Positions 1 through 7,299 of a stretch of DNA of 52,057 bases are shown here, piece by piece. The first letter of the stretch is position 1. Each line of letters starts with the position of its first letter. The notes beneath the pieces were generated by a model. It did no database searches and was not told the DNA's origin. It worked only from the letters and a program-made list of their open reading frames with translations. Origin of the DNA: Flavivirga jejuensis (lineage in GTDB: Bacteria; Bacteroidota; Bacteroidia; Flavobacteriales; Flavobacteriaceae). The stretch lies in NCBI RefSeq assembly GCF_030540765.1, contig NZ_JAUOEL010000002.1, positions 881,835 through 933,891 of the forward strand, given 5' to 3'. The position numbers and the translations under genes are program-made.

Positions 1-1799
1 ATGTTTTCCACCTTGCTTACATTCCAATCGCCGATGTCCGCATTGAAGGCTCTGGCATACCGGAACATATTAGTCATAATGGTGACCTGGCTTACATTCC
101 ACTTTCCTAGATTCTCTCCTTCGAACTCATAGGCCTCATTAAACATGGAAAACATATTTCCCACTTTACCCACATTCCAGGCACCGAGGTCTTGATTGAA
201 TTTTTCGGCATGTTGGAACATATATTCCATCTGGGTTACATTGCCTACCTTCCAATCGCTGATGTCTGCATTGAAGGAGGTTGCTCCGTTAAATACACTG
301 TACATGTTTTTGACATTGCTCACATCCCAGTCGTTGAAATGCTCGTTTCCTACCAGCAAGGAAGCATTATGGAACATAGAAGCCATATTGGTTACATTTG
401 ACAAATCGGGTACATCTTCGGCTATGACATCCAGGTTAGAACATCCATAGAAGGCTCCTTCCATACTCTGCCACACGATGTCACCCCAGGCATTGACTAA
501 TATTATCTTCTCTTTGTCCGATGAACTGCTATTGTTAAAAAAGATCCTGGGGAAATCTCCGGCAATGGAAATTGTTTTCTCTCCAGCACTTGTGTATTCA
601 TGGGTAAGAAGATCGGAAGAATAATTGGGATCACTGGTATCAATATCTGTTGCCGTACTGCCATCGCCCCAGTCCACGGTAAAGTCATAATCACCATTGA
701 TAGGGATCGTGACCGTCCGGTCTCCGTCTCCATAATCATCGTCCCCTACCATCCAGGTGGTGACGAAAGGAAGAGGTACGCGGATGTTGAAGCCCGTCCA
801 GCCGTTAGCCAAATATGCTTGTAATGTGCCCGTGGGCACTACGAGGTCTATTTGAACAGGGTTTGAAAAGCTATTGCCTTGAATATCTGGAGGAGTCGTG
901 GCTAATGCCGTTACTTTTGTGATTGGATTGTTGGCAAAGGCTTCTTCACCAATACTGGTAATACCATCAGGTATGATCACATGGGTCAATTGATTGTCCG
1001 CAAAAGCGTCATCGCCAATAGCGGTCACGGCAAAGTCGGTATCAAGGTACTGGACTGTCTGAGGGATGGCCAGAGTGGTTCCTCCCTCAGTGTCGTAGTC
1101 TACCACTGTTACCTCTTTAACGGGGTTTAGTTCAGTGACTAAGTAGGTGATATCGTCGGCCATGAACTCGTCATTGACTCTGACATCCAATATGGATTGG
1201 AAGCCCGTCCAGCCGTTATCCAAATATGCTTGTCCTGTGCCACTGGGTACGAGTACATCTATTGCACCACGGCCATCATTAGTTGAAAAGGCATTGCCTC
1301 CAAGGCTTGGAGGGTCTGTGGCCAGTACCTCTACTTGGGTAAGATCTCGGATGGAACCAAAGGTACCTTCCCCAATAGCGGTGATCCCTGCCGGAATGGT
1401 CACATGGGTCATCTCATCATTGTTCCAAAAAATGTATTCCTCTAGTGTGGTTAAACCCTCAGGAATCTCCACACTGCCCAAAGCGCAATTAAAAAAGGCT
1501 CTTTCTCCAATGCTGGTCACCGTATTGGGCATGACTACGCTGGCCAACTCATCATTACCAGAAAAGGCATACCCTCCAATGCTGGTCACGGTATAGGACG
1601 TAAGATTATATTCAACCGATTCAGGGATGGTCAAATGCCCTCCGGAACCTTCGTAATTGGTCACTTCTACGGTATTGGGACTGGTGGATATCACATTATA
1701 GGTGAAATCACCATCCATAAAAGATTGGCCGTAGGTGGCCGTGCCCAACAGGGCAAAGAAAAGTAAGAGCGAAAATTGTAAAAGTAGTTTTGTTCTCAT
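1..1799 (-). CDS. BspA-like leucine-rich-repeat surface protein, 3' end outside the window
   Basis: The reading frame is open from an ATG at 1799 to the window edge (599 codons, no stop), so the C-terminus is missing. I checked the frame at 740 and at the edge and saw no frameshift. A signal peptide (MRTKLLLQFSLLLFFALLGT, cut near TYGQ) is followed by BspA-type LRR_5 units (about residues 35-150 and 190-290) with phrases such as VTSIGERAF and ITSIGEEAF. A PKD-like stretch (about 345-415, VDWGDGS) comes next, then repeated DUF285-type units with the core NVSNVTNM or NVGNVTQM (about 430-599). Proteins of this type are secreted or surface adhesins, and flavobacterial ones usually end in a T9SS sorting domain, which would lie beyond the edge. 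Two lines I counted have 29/60 and 31/60 G+C, well above the rest of the window, which suggests transfer or strong repeat-driven bias. The family assignment is firm; the ligand is unknown. Confidence 0.9.
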   Translation of the reverse strand, partial: MRTKLLLQFSLLLFFALLGTATYGQSFMDGDFTYNVISTSPNTVEVTNYEGSGGHLTIPESVEYNLTSYTVTSIGGYAFSGNDELASVVMPNTVTSIGERAFFNCALGSVEIPEGLTTLEEYIFWNNDEMTHVTIPAGITAIGEGTFGSIRDLTQVEVLATDPPSLGGNAFSTNDGRGAIDVLVPSGTGQAYLDNGWTGFQSILDVRVNDEFMADDITYLVTELNPVKEVTVVDYDTEGGTTLAIPQTVQYLDTDFAVTAIGDDAFADNQLTHVIIPDGITSIGEEAFANNPITKVTALATTPPDIQGNSFSNPVQIDLVVPTGTLQAYLANGWTGFNIRVPLPFVTTWMVGDDDYGDGDRTVTIPINGDYDFTVDWGDGSTATDIDTSDPNYSSDLLTHEYTSAGEKTISIAGDFPRIFFNNSSSSDKEKIILVNAWGDIVWQSMEGAFYGCSNLDVIAEDVPDLSNVTNMASMFHNASLLVGNEHFNDWDVSNVKNMYSVFNGATSFNADISDWKVGNVTQMEYMFQHAEKFNQDLGAWNVGKVGNMFSMFNEAYEFEGENLGKWNVSQVTIMTNMFRYARAFNADIGDWNVSKVEN

Positions 1800-2104
1800 A
1801 ATAGCGTATAATTTTTACCAAGGCTAGTTTGTGTATACAAAATCCCTAAAGACCTAACATTTGATTAAAATTTAGAAACAAATGGTAATTCTGATTTTAC
1901 TTTGCTTCTATTTTAAATATTGAAATATCAAGAATAATACTTTCCTTAAACCTTTTGTTAAAAAAAGTGCCAAAAACTTTTAAATATGGGACGAGCTAAT
2001 GGTTTTTAGGGATTTCTTTAAAATAGCTGCAGGTAGTTACTGCCAATATCATTTATAAAAAATGAATTAATTGGAGGGGGCTATATTTTTTACCAGTTTT
2101 AAAG
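1800..2104. other. Intergenic stretch without a gene
   Basis: A+T-rich DNA between the surface-protein start and the transposase remnant. I see no reading frame, no convincing TAnnTTTG promoter and no left terminal inverted repeat of the IS6 element. The left end of that insertion sequence appears to have been deleted. Confidence 0.5.
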
Positions 2105-2631
2105 TGGTTTTAAGTTTGCTAAAGAGATTGAGTACAATATCAATCAGCGTAAAAAGCAAGTAACTAAATAGTTGGAGGTTAGATGAAACTTATATTAAAG
2201 TCTCTGGTAATGACAGGTTCTTATATAGAGCTGTTGACAAACAAGGAAATACTATAGATTTCCTACTAACCAAAAGAAGAATGAAAGGTTCTGCTCAGAA
2301 GTTCTTGAATAAAGCGATTAGAAACAATGGTAAACCTAGAATCATAAACATAGATAAAAGCGGTGCCAATACTGCTGGAATAAAGACTTGGAATAAAAGA
2401 AGCTTCACTAGAAAAAAGATAAAGATTAGACAAGTCAAATACTTGAACAATATGATAGAGCAAGACCATCGGAGCATTAAAAGAAGAATATTAATTTCAA
2501 CAGGGTTTAAAGAATTTGAGTCAGCACAAAGAACACTAGCTAGAATAGAAATAATAAACATAATTAGAAAGAATCAAATCTTGAAACCTAAATCTTCAAC
2601 GTTTAAAACATTCTGCGCTCTAGCTTCGTGA
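2105..2631 (+). pseudogene. IS6-family transposase remnant (N-terminus lost, frameshifted)
   Basis: From about 2173 the frame reads WRLDETYIKVSGNDRFLYRA, and further on INIDKSG (DDE second Asp region), YLNNMIEQDHRSIKRR (catalytic Glu region) and FESAQRTLARIEIINI. This is the catalytic core of IS6/IS26-family transposases as found in Bacteroidetes. Just upstream, in another frame, FAKEIEYNINQRKKQVTK at about 2115-2168 matches the part that should precede it, so a one-base frameshift and a TAG separate the two. The helix-turn-helix N-terminus is not present. An intact family member is about 220-230 residues; here about 150 remain in one frame. No active transposition is expected. An ATG at 2281 lies in frame, but it falls inside the DDE domain and is not a real start. 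Confidence 0.85.
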
Positions 2632-2667
2632 ATTCAGATTCTCTTTTAAAAATACAACTCTTTCTAA

Positions 2668-2683
2668 TTAATGCGACAGAACC
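2668..2683 (-). repeat. Right terminal inverted repeat of the IS6 element
   Basis: Read on the minus strand, 2683-2672 is GGTTCTGTCGCA, which closely resembles the GGTTCTGTTGCA-type ends of IS6-family elements. It lies about 37 bases after the transposase stop, the expected place for a right end. DUF2188 homology starts at the very next base, 2684. The partner left repeat and the target duplication (expected to match GCAAATTA) were not found in the window. Confidence 0.7.
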
Positions 2684-2926
2684 GCAAATTATCATGTTAC
2701 CCAAAAAAAAGGACAAAAAGATTGGAATGTTCAAAAGGAAGGTGGGCAGAAAGCCTCGGCAAAAGCACAAACCCAGAGAGAAGCAGAGAAAATTGCAAAG
2801 CAGTTTTCAAAGAATAACGGAGGAGGCGAAGTTAGGATTCATAAGCCAAATGGAGGTCCAATTCGAGATAGTGATACGGTAAAACCAGGAAATGACCCTA
2901 GGTCGGTAAAGGATACGAAATATTAA
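2684..2926 (+). pseudogene. DUF2188 family protein, start codon removed by the IS6 insertion
   Basis: The frame starting GCA at 2684 reads ANYHVTQKKGQKDWNVQKEG, continues through QREAEKIAKQFSKNNGG and VRIHKPNGGPIRDSDTVKPG, and stops at 2924-2926. This is a nearly complete DUF2188 domain: conserved W-x-V, a run of Ala/Glu/Lys helix, and the VRIHxxxGxIRDSDT signature. No ATG precedes it in frame, and a TAA stands at 2669-2671 inside the IS end. Family members usually begin Met-x-x-(N/Y)-x-H-V, so only the initiator Met (and perhaps a residue) is missing. A different frame over the same DNA begins with ATG at 2628, but its Lys/Arg-rich product resembles nothing and I treat it as spurious. The function of DUF2188 proteins is unknown. 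Confidence 0.75.
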
Positions 2927-3018
2927 TTTATCTCATTCCATACACATTACCACTTCGCTCCTATCATCGCTTTGGCAAAGAGTATTTCATTACATTTTTA
3001 GGAAGTTTATAGAAAGGA

Positions 3019-3086
3019 AAAAAGGAAAGAGAAAGCAGAGAATACCAAGCACACTAGTGCTTATCTTTGTTTTCTCTTTCCTTTTT
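3019..3086. terminator. Long inverted repeat, probable bidirectional terminator or barrier
   Basis: Bases 3019-3034 (AAAAAGGAAAGAGAAA) pair perfectly with 3071-3086. The pairing continues imperfectly inward, and a second small hairpin (GCAC at 3049, GTGC at 3057) sits in the loop. It separates the DUF2188 remnant from the fic gene. Confidence 0.55.
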
Positions 3087-3138
3087 AACATTATAGTTCA
3101 GACACTATTAAAACGAAGGTAATATTTACCCTTATAAT

Positions 3139-3177
3139 TTGAACGAGTGTAATATTTTGCTATATTTACTCTCGTTT
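3139..3177 (+). promoter_or_regulatory. fic promoter overlapped by a palindromic operator
   Basis: TTG at 3139-3141 and TATATTTA at 3161-3168 are separated by 19 bases. This fits the Bacteroidetes consensus TTTG/TAnnTTTG with one mismatch. The same stretch is a dyad: AACGAGTGTAAT at 3142-3153 mirrors ATTTACTCTCGTT at about 3165-3177. Related half sites occur just before (GGTAATATTTACC near 3118-3130) and after (near 3185-3200). A repressor bound here would cover both promoter boxes. Many Fic proteins of this layout end in a winged-helix-like domain, so autoregulation is a plausible inference. Confidence 0.55.
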
Positions 3178-3208
3178 AATTTACAGATGTAATCATTACT
3201 CTTGAAAA

Positions 3209-4297
3209 ATGACTAAATTTAGTAGAACAATACCGTATAACAATTTACCTTCATTACCACCAAAGAAGGATTTAGAAACTACAAAAGTATTACGCAAAAC
3301 TATTGATGCTAGTAGAGCTTTGGCTCAGCTTAATGGCATGCTTACCAATTTGCCAAATCCTACATTGTTTTTAGATACTATACACTTACAAGAGGCTAAA
3401 GCTAGTTCTGAAATAGAAAATATCATTACGACTAATGATGATTTATATAAAGCTATAGTGGCTGACAAAAAATTTGATAATCCTGCAACCAAAGAAGTTA
3501 TAAGTTATAAAGAAGCACTTTGGGATGGTTTACGAGACATTGAGAAACGCCCTTTTATAACTACTAATTTATGTGTAGACATCGTACAAAGCATAAAAAA
3601 GAATACTGCTGGTATAAGAACAACCCCAGGAACTGCTCTTAAAAATGCAAAAGGAGATACTATTTATACACCGCCAACTGGGGAAGACACTATAAGAGAA
3701 AAACTAGCTAATCTTGAAAATTTCATTAATGGAGAAGACACTATTGACCCACTGATTAAAATGGCGTTAATGCATTACCAATTTGAAACCATACACCCCT
3801 TTAGTGATGGTAATGGTAGAACTGGTCGTATTTTATTATTACTTTATTTAAAGATTGAAAACCTATTAGATACGCCTGCTATTTATTTGAGTGAATATAT
3901 TATTAAAAATAAAGCAGATTACTATGTGAAATTACGAAATGTTACAGAAAATGAAGATTGGGAAGCATGGATAATTTATATGCTTGAGATGATAAAGTTT
4001 ACTGCAAATAAAGGCTTAAAGCGTTTAAAGGATGTAACAGCACTTATGAAGATTATGGCGGAAGAGGTAAAAGCAACAATACCCAAAGTATATTCTAAAG
4101 AACTTATAGAAATATTATTTAGATTGCCTTATACAAAACGTCAATTTTTAATTGATGCGGGACTAGGAACTCCAAAAACTGTTGGTAATTATCTTATGGA
4201 ATTAGAACATGCTGGTTTTTTAACTTCTGAAAAAGTAGGTAAAGAAAAATTATACTTAAACCATCGTTTGATGGCTGTTTTAGAAAAAGAGTCATAA
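3209..4297 (+). CDS. Fic family protein (protein AMP-transferase type) with C-terminal winged helix
   Basis: 362 residues. The Fic core carries the full motif HPFSDGNGRTGR at residues 196-207: catalytic His196, phosphate-binding GNGR and the second Arg. Upstream, S66-x-x-x-E70-N71 (SSEIEN) fits the autoinhibitory alpha-helix motif [S/T]xxxE[G/N], so this is a class II Fic protein with its inhibitor in the N-terminal part of the same chain. Residues about 290-355 (AGLGTPKTVGNYLMELEHAG) look like a winged helix, the usual arrangement of Bacteroidetes Fic-DUF4172/Fic_N proteins. The activity expected is transfer of AMP to a protein hydroxyl; the target is unknown. The gene stands alone with its own promoter and dyad operator. 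It sits in the mobile-element part of the window, so a role in element maintenance or host regulation is possible but not shown. Confidence 0.93.
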   Translation: MTKFSRTIPYNNLPSLPPKKDLETTKVLRKTIDASRALAQLNGMLTNLPNPTLFLDTIHLQEAKASSEIENIITTNDDLYKAIVADKKFDNPATKEVISYKEALWDGLRDIEKRPFITTNLCVDIVQSIKKNTAGIRTTPGTALKNAKGDTIYTPPTGEDTIREKLANLENFINGEDTIDPLIKMALMHYQFETIHPFSDGNGRTGRILLLLYLKIENLLDTPAIYLSEYIIKNKADYYVKLRNVTENEDWEAWIIYMLEMIKFTANKGLKRLKDVTALMKIMAEEVKATIPKVYSKELIEILFRLPYTKRQFLIDAGLGTPKTVGNYLMELEHAGFLTSEKVGKEKLYLNHRLMAVLEKES

Positions 4298-4458
4298 ATT
4301 TATTTCACGAGGCAAAATGACATAGGTGCAAGTAATTTTTAACTACTTATTATTTAGATTTTTCTAACTAATTATTTTTAAGCAGGTTTGTTTTACTTTA
4401 AACATATCAAAAAAGCAAAATACAATACCTTTTAATAACATATAGCTATCCACATAAT

Positions 4459-5019
4459 CTATGAATTTTTTATTACTCTTTTAAATTTTTCGATTTCTTG
4501 TTCATTAAGTCCTAACCTCAAATAATTTTTTCCAAAGCTGCTTTTTACAACTTTAACATTATCTAACACATAACTAAAATCCCTTTTTAGCTCACCCATT
4601 TTATACTCTAATCGTTCATATCGAATTCTGGGAACGGTGGTCTCTTCCATCCACTGTTCCTCATCATTACCATTTTCAAATTTCTTTTCTATAAAATCAA
4701 AGTCATCCTCAAAATCACTCTCCTCTTGTTCTTTAGAATTCTGTTCAAATAGAGAATGCAACATAGCCATAATTGGTAGAGTCTGGCTCTTTTCTATATC
4801 CTTTATGATGGCTATGGATGCATTGGTACGTTTTCGGTTCTTTATGATTTCCTCTACCATACTCTTCCCGAAACGGTCTGAAGGCAAAAAACCGTGCCAC
4901 TCAAAAAAGTGCATGACCATATCTAAAGTTTTAGAATAGTTATTAGAAACCTTTCTTGAAAAGCTCTTAAACCTTATTAATGTTTTCTTTTTTATCCGTA
5001 CTGTTTTAAAATCATCCAT
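4459..5019 (-). CDS. BtgA/BfmA-family mobilisation protein
   Basis: 186 residues, soluble, highly charged. The N-terminus DFKTVRIKKKTLIRFKSFSR followed by SKTLDMVMHFFEWHG is characteristic of the Bacteroidetes mobilisation accessory proteins BtgA/BfmA, which resemble ribbon-helix-helix oriT binders. The middle (about 85-130) is acidic, and the C-terminal third (YERLEYKMGELKRDF) is probably helical. Such proteins act with a relaxase to nick oriT; in intact elements the relaxase gene follows. Here nothing like a relaxase is present downstream (4298-4458 is non-coding), so the mobilisation unit is incomplete. The DNA upstream of its start (5169-5254) has hairpins fitting an oriT. Confidence 0.75.
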   Translation of the reverse strand: MDDFKTVRIKKKTLIRFKSFSRKVSNNYSKTLDMVMHFFEWHGFLPSDRFGKSMVEEIIKNRKRTNASIAIIKDIEKSQTLPIMAMLHSLFEQNSKEQEESDFEDDFDFIEKKFENGNDEEQWMEETTVPRIRYERLEYKMGELKRDFSYVLDNVKVVKSSFGKNYLRLGLNEQEIEKFKRVIKNS

Positions 5020-5168
5020 TTGAGTTCTATTTTATAGTCTATTGTGACAATATTTTTTAATGTTTATGGGGCTTATCAAAGGTTTTGTGACAATTTATTT
5101 TATTGCTTCAAAACACACGAAACCTCAAAACACCAATAAACAGGGGCTTTACGGAGTAAATGAGATAT

Positions 5169-5254
5169 GTAGCGCTGCTTTAGCACGCTACCCTCTTGCT
5201 ATTCCATTTTTCCCGTTGGTCAAAATTCCGAGCCAACTGACTAAAAAGTCAGTT
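5169..5254. other. Hairpin-rich region, candidate oriT
   Basis: GTAGCG(C)TGC at 5169 and GCACGCTAC ending about 5191 form a stem with a single bulged base. AACTGACT (5235-5242) and AGTCAGTT (5247-5254) form a second, perfect 8-bp stem with loop AAAA. They lie 150-235 bases upstream of the BtgA-type gene, the position where mobilisation origins are found in Bacteroidetes elements. The reading frame 5060-5302 that crosses them encodes nothing recognisable and I do not call it a gene. Assignment is by position and structure only. Confidence 0.35.
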
Positions 5255-5806
5255 ACCTTACTCTTAAAAAATTACTTCTTCTTGATGGGTACTGTTATCT
5301 AGAAAGTCAAATCAAAAAAAGTGGATAACCGTACTTAAAAAAATGCCGCGTTCAGCTTCATAAATATAATCCATAAATAATTGAAATGAAAACAGTATTT
5401 GTTCCCATTTGATACGTTTTGACACTAAAAAAAATGATTTTAGAGTAATCGTAAATTCAAAGTGCCAATTTGGATTGTTCGGCTCTGTTTCCTAAGTGAT
5501 TTTTTTATAAAATCAATATTAGAAAGTTTCCTTTCTCTTAATTTTTATTGCTCTTTCTTTAGTTTTAATAATCCCACAAACCTTTGATTACGTCCCATTT
5601 TTAAAGAATTTTAACACTTTTTATTGGATAATTTGTATAAAGAATTAACCTTATAACACAAATCACATTCCAATTCCTAGAATTGCCGCCAATGGAAATT
5701 CTAGGAATTGGTCTTCTATGTTATGGGCTATTAAGACGAGCATAACAATCTGAATTAGCTAAAAAAAGATAAAAACAGAAGTTAAGTATAATTAAAATTA
5801 TTCAAA
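5255..5806. other. Intergenic stretch containing a perfect 15-bp inverted repeat
   Basis: No gene seen. At 5670-5684 CCAATTCCTAGAATT is perfectly inverted at 5697-5711, with a 12-base loop. It precedes the lipoprotein gene by about 95 bases and has no T-run, so it may be an operator or recombination site rather than a terminator. Confidence 0.5.
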
Positions 5807-6883
5807 ATGAAAGTAAAAAACCACAAAATTTACATTTTACTATTACTAAGCTTTTTAGCTTTAACTACAAATTCGTGTTCTAATTCGGAAAATGATGAAA
5901 ATATAAACAGTGAGTCAAAATTAAGCAACAACTTATTAATCAAAAACTTTAATTCGAATGAATTAAATATATCTCAAACGTTTAAAAATACAATATTTTC
6001 ATTTGAAGTTAATAAATCTGACCATGATATAAATTCAAATTTCACTATAGCTAATTTGGACAACAAGGTTATTTATGAAACACAATACGACATAAATACT
6101 TCAACAGAAAATTATAAATTATATCAAACAGAAAAAGTTATAGATATTGCTAATAACATTAATTATGACTTTAAACAAAGTACTTATGCAGAAATAGAAT
6201 ACAATATGCATATATTTTTAATAAATACACTCAACGAATTCCACAATAAAAATATTTCTCCAATTTTAAATTTATTGTATTTTCACAACTCCATTGTTAG
6301 TGTAAAAAAAAGAAGTAAAGAAACTTTCGAAAAAGATTGTGAATGCACATTGCATCCAGGGTATTTACTTGATAAGACAGGTTTTATTTGTCAGGAAGAT
6401 TTTTTCGTTCCAATAGAAATCTTGAATGATTTATCGACTGATTCCAATGAGGATATATTTGATAATGAAACGGATGAGAAGAAAGTCTTCAAACAATACA
6501 TAGAACCTCTAACAAATTCAAATGAAAAGTATGTAACATTTGACAAATTCTATTCATTTTTTGTTAGTAAGGAAAGATTTAATGCGTCAATAGAAATTTT
6601 TAAAAGAGAGCAAACAAAAATCACAGAAAAAAGTAATAGTTGGTGTTTGCTTGGTTCAGGTTCTTCTCATGGGTGTTGTGGTAATTATAGTGGTTGTTGC
6701 TATTATGTAAACCCTATTTGTTATGTTCATGACAAGTTATGTACCAATTGTACTCCTCGCTGGTTTTGTTTTAGTGGCTGCGTTCCAGATTATCAACAAC
6801 CATATGAGGAATTACCATATTTTGAACCTGAGCTGTTACCTTCTAAAGGCGATTTAGATAATGGTATATTAATTAATCCTTAA
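5807..6883 (+). CDS. Cysteine-rich lipoprotein with a phospholipase A2-like CxxHDxxC motif
   Basis: 358 residues. The lipoprotein signal ends LALTTNSC with the lipidated Cys at 24, so it is membrane anchored in the envelope. Residues 25-270 are Asn/Ser-rich and I recognise no domain in them. The C-terminal part (about 275-335) holds most of the cysteines, including GCCGNYSGCC, CYVHDKLC and CTNC. CYVHDKLC recalls the catalytic loop of secreted phospholipase A2 enzymes (CCxxHDxC, His-Asp dyad within disulfides). That is a motif resemblance only and could be chance. It is followed after 2 bases by a small membrane protein, so the two are probably one transcription unit. Low-G+C, Asn-rich composition and position beside the integrase suggest cargo of the mobile element. 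Confidence 0.7.
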   Translation: MKVKNHKIYILLLLSFLALTTNSCSNSENDENINSESKLSNNLLIKNFNSNELNISQTFKNTIFSFEVNKSDHDINSNFTIANLDNKVIYETQYDINTSTENYKLYQTEKVIDIANNINYDFKQSTYAEIEYNMHIFLINTLNEFHNKNISPILNLLYFHNSIVSVKKRSKETFEKDCECTLHPGYLLDKTGFICQEDFFVPIEILNDLSTDSNEDIFDNETDEKKVFKQYIEPLTNSNEKYVTFDKFYSFFVSKERFNASIEIFKREQTKITEKSNSWCLLGSGSSHGCCGNYSGCCYYVNPICYVHDKLCTNCTPRWFCFSGCVPDYQQPYEELPYFEPELLPSKGDLDNGILINP

Positions 6884-6885
6884 AT

Positions 6886-7200
6886 ATGGAACTTATGAAA
6901 CCTTCTTTAAACTTAAAAAAAACAACAAATAGTAAGTTAGTCCTTTTAGGTGCCATTATATGCTTAATTTACTTTATACTCTTAGTAATTCTTTCTATTT
7001 ATAAAGTAGATATTATAATTTTAGGTGTGCTTATTGAATTATTTACAATTCCTTTTATCCTTTTATTACTTTTCTTAACATTTATATCTATAAAGAATAA
7101 CATCAAAAATAGATTTAATATAAAATCAAATTATTTTTTTTCATTTTTACTTTTAGGGTTATCAATCATCATTTTAACAATTGCAACTATTTACGATTAA
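6886..7200 (+). CDS. Small integral membrane protein, function unknown
   Basis: 104 residues with about three membrane segments (residues 18-39, 44-68 and 84-101). It has no recognisable catalytic motif. The first ATG is 2 bases after the stop of the lipoprotein gene; a second in-frame ATG at 6895 is equally possible. The tight coupling suggests that it works with the lipoprotein, for example as an anchor or protecting partner, but nothing in the sequence proves this. Confidence 0.6.
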   Translation: MELMKPSLNLKKTTNSKLVLLGAIICLIYFILLVILSIYKVDIIILGVLIELFTIPFILLLLFLTFISIKNNIKNRFNIKSNYFFSFLLLGLSIIILTIATIYD

Positions 7201-7232
7201 AAAAAACAATAAAACAATAATGATGTAATGCT

Positions 7233-7282
7233 TGTTGAACTGGAAACAACTCGACCTTAGGAAGAGTTGTTCTATTTCAACA
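7233..7282. terminator. Hairpin between convergent genes
   Basis: TGTTGAA (7233-7239) pairs with TTCAACA (7276-7282), and AACAACTC (7245-7252) pairs with GAGTTGTT (7264-7271), with a small internal loop. It lies between the membrane-protein gene (+) and the integrase (-), fitting a bidirectional terminator. Confidence 0.55.
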
Positions 7283-7299
7283 ATGCCACATACTGTTTT

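Noticed and set aside
2628-2882. 84-codon Lys/Arg-rich frame
   Set aside because: The same DNA in another frame encodes a conserved DUF2188 domain; the basic product is a frame shadow.
4459-5019. RteC-type or tetracycline-element regulator
   Set aside because: The N-terminal RIKKKTLIRFKSFSRKVS pattern and the SKTLDMVMHFFEWHG segment fit BtgA/BfmA mobilisation proteins better.
5060-5302. 80-codon frame upstream of the BtgA-type gene
   Set aside because: No recognisable domain, and it runs across two hairpins that better fit a non-coding site.
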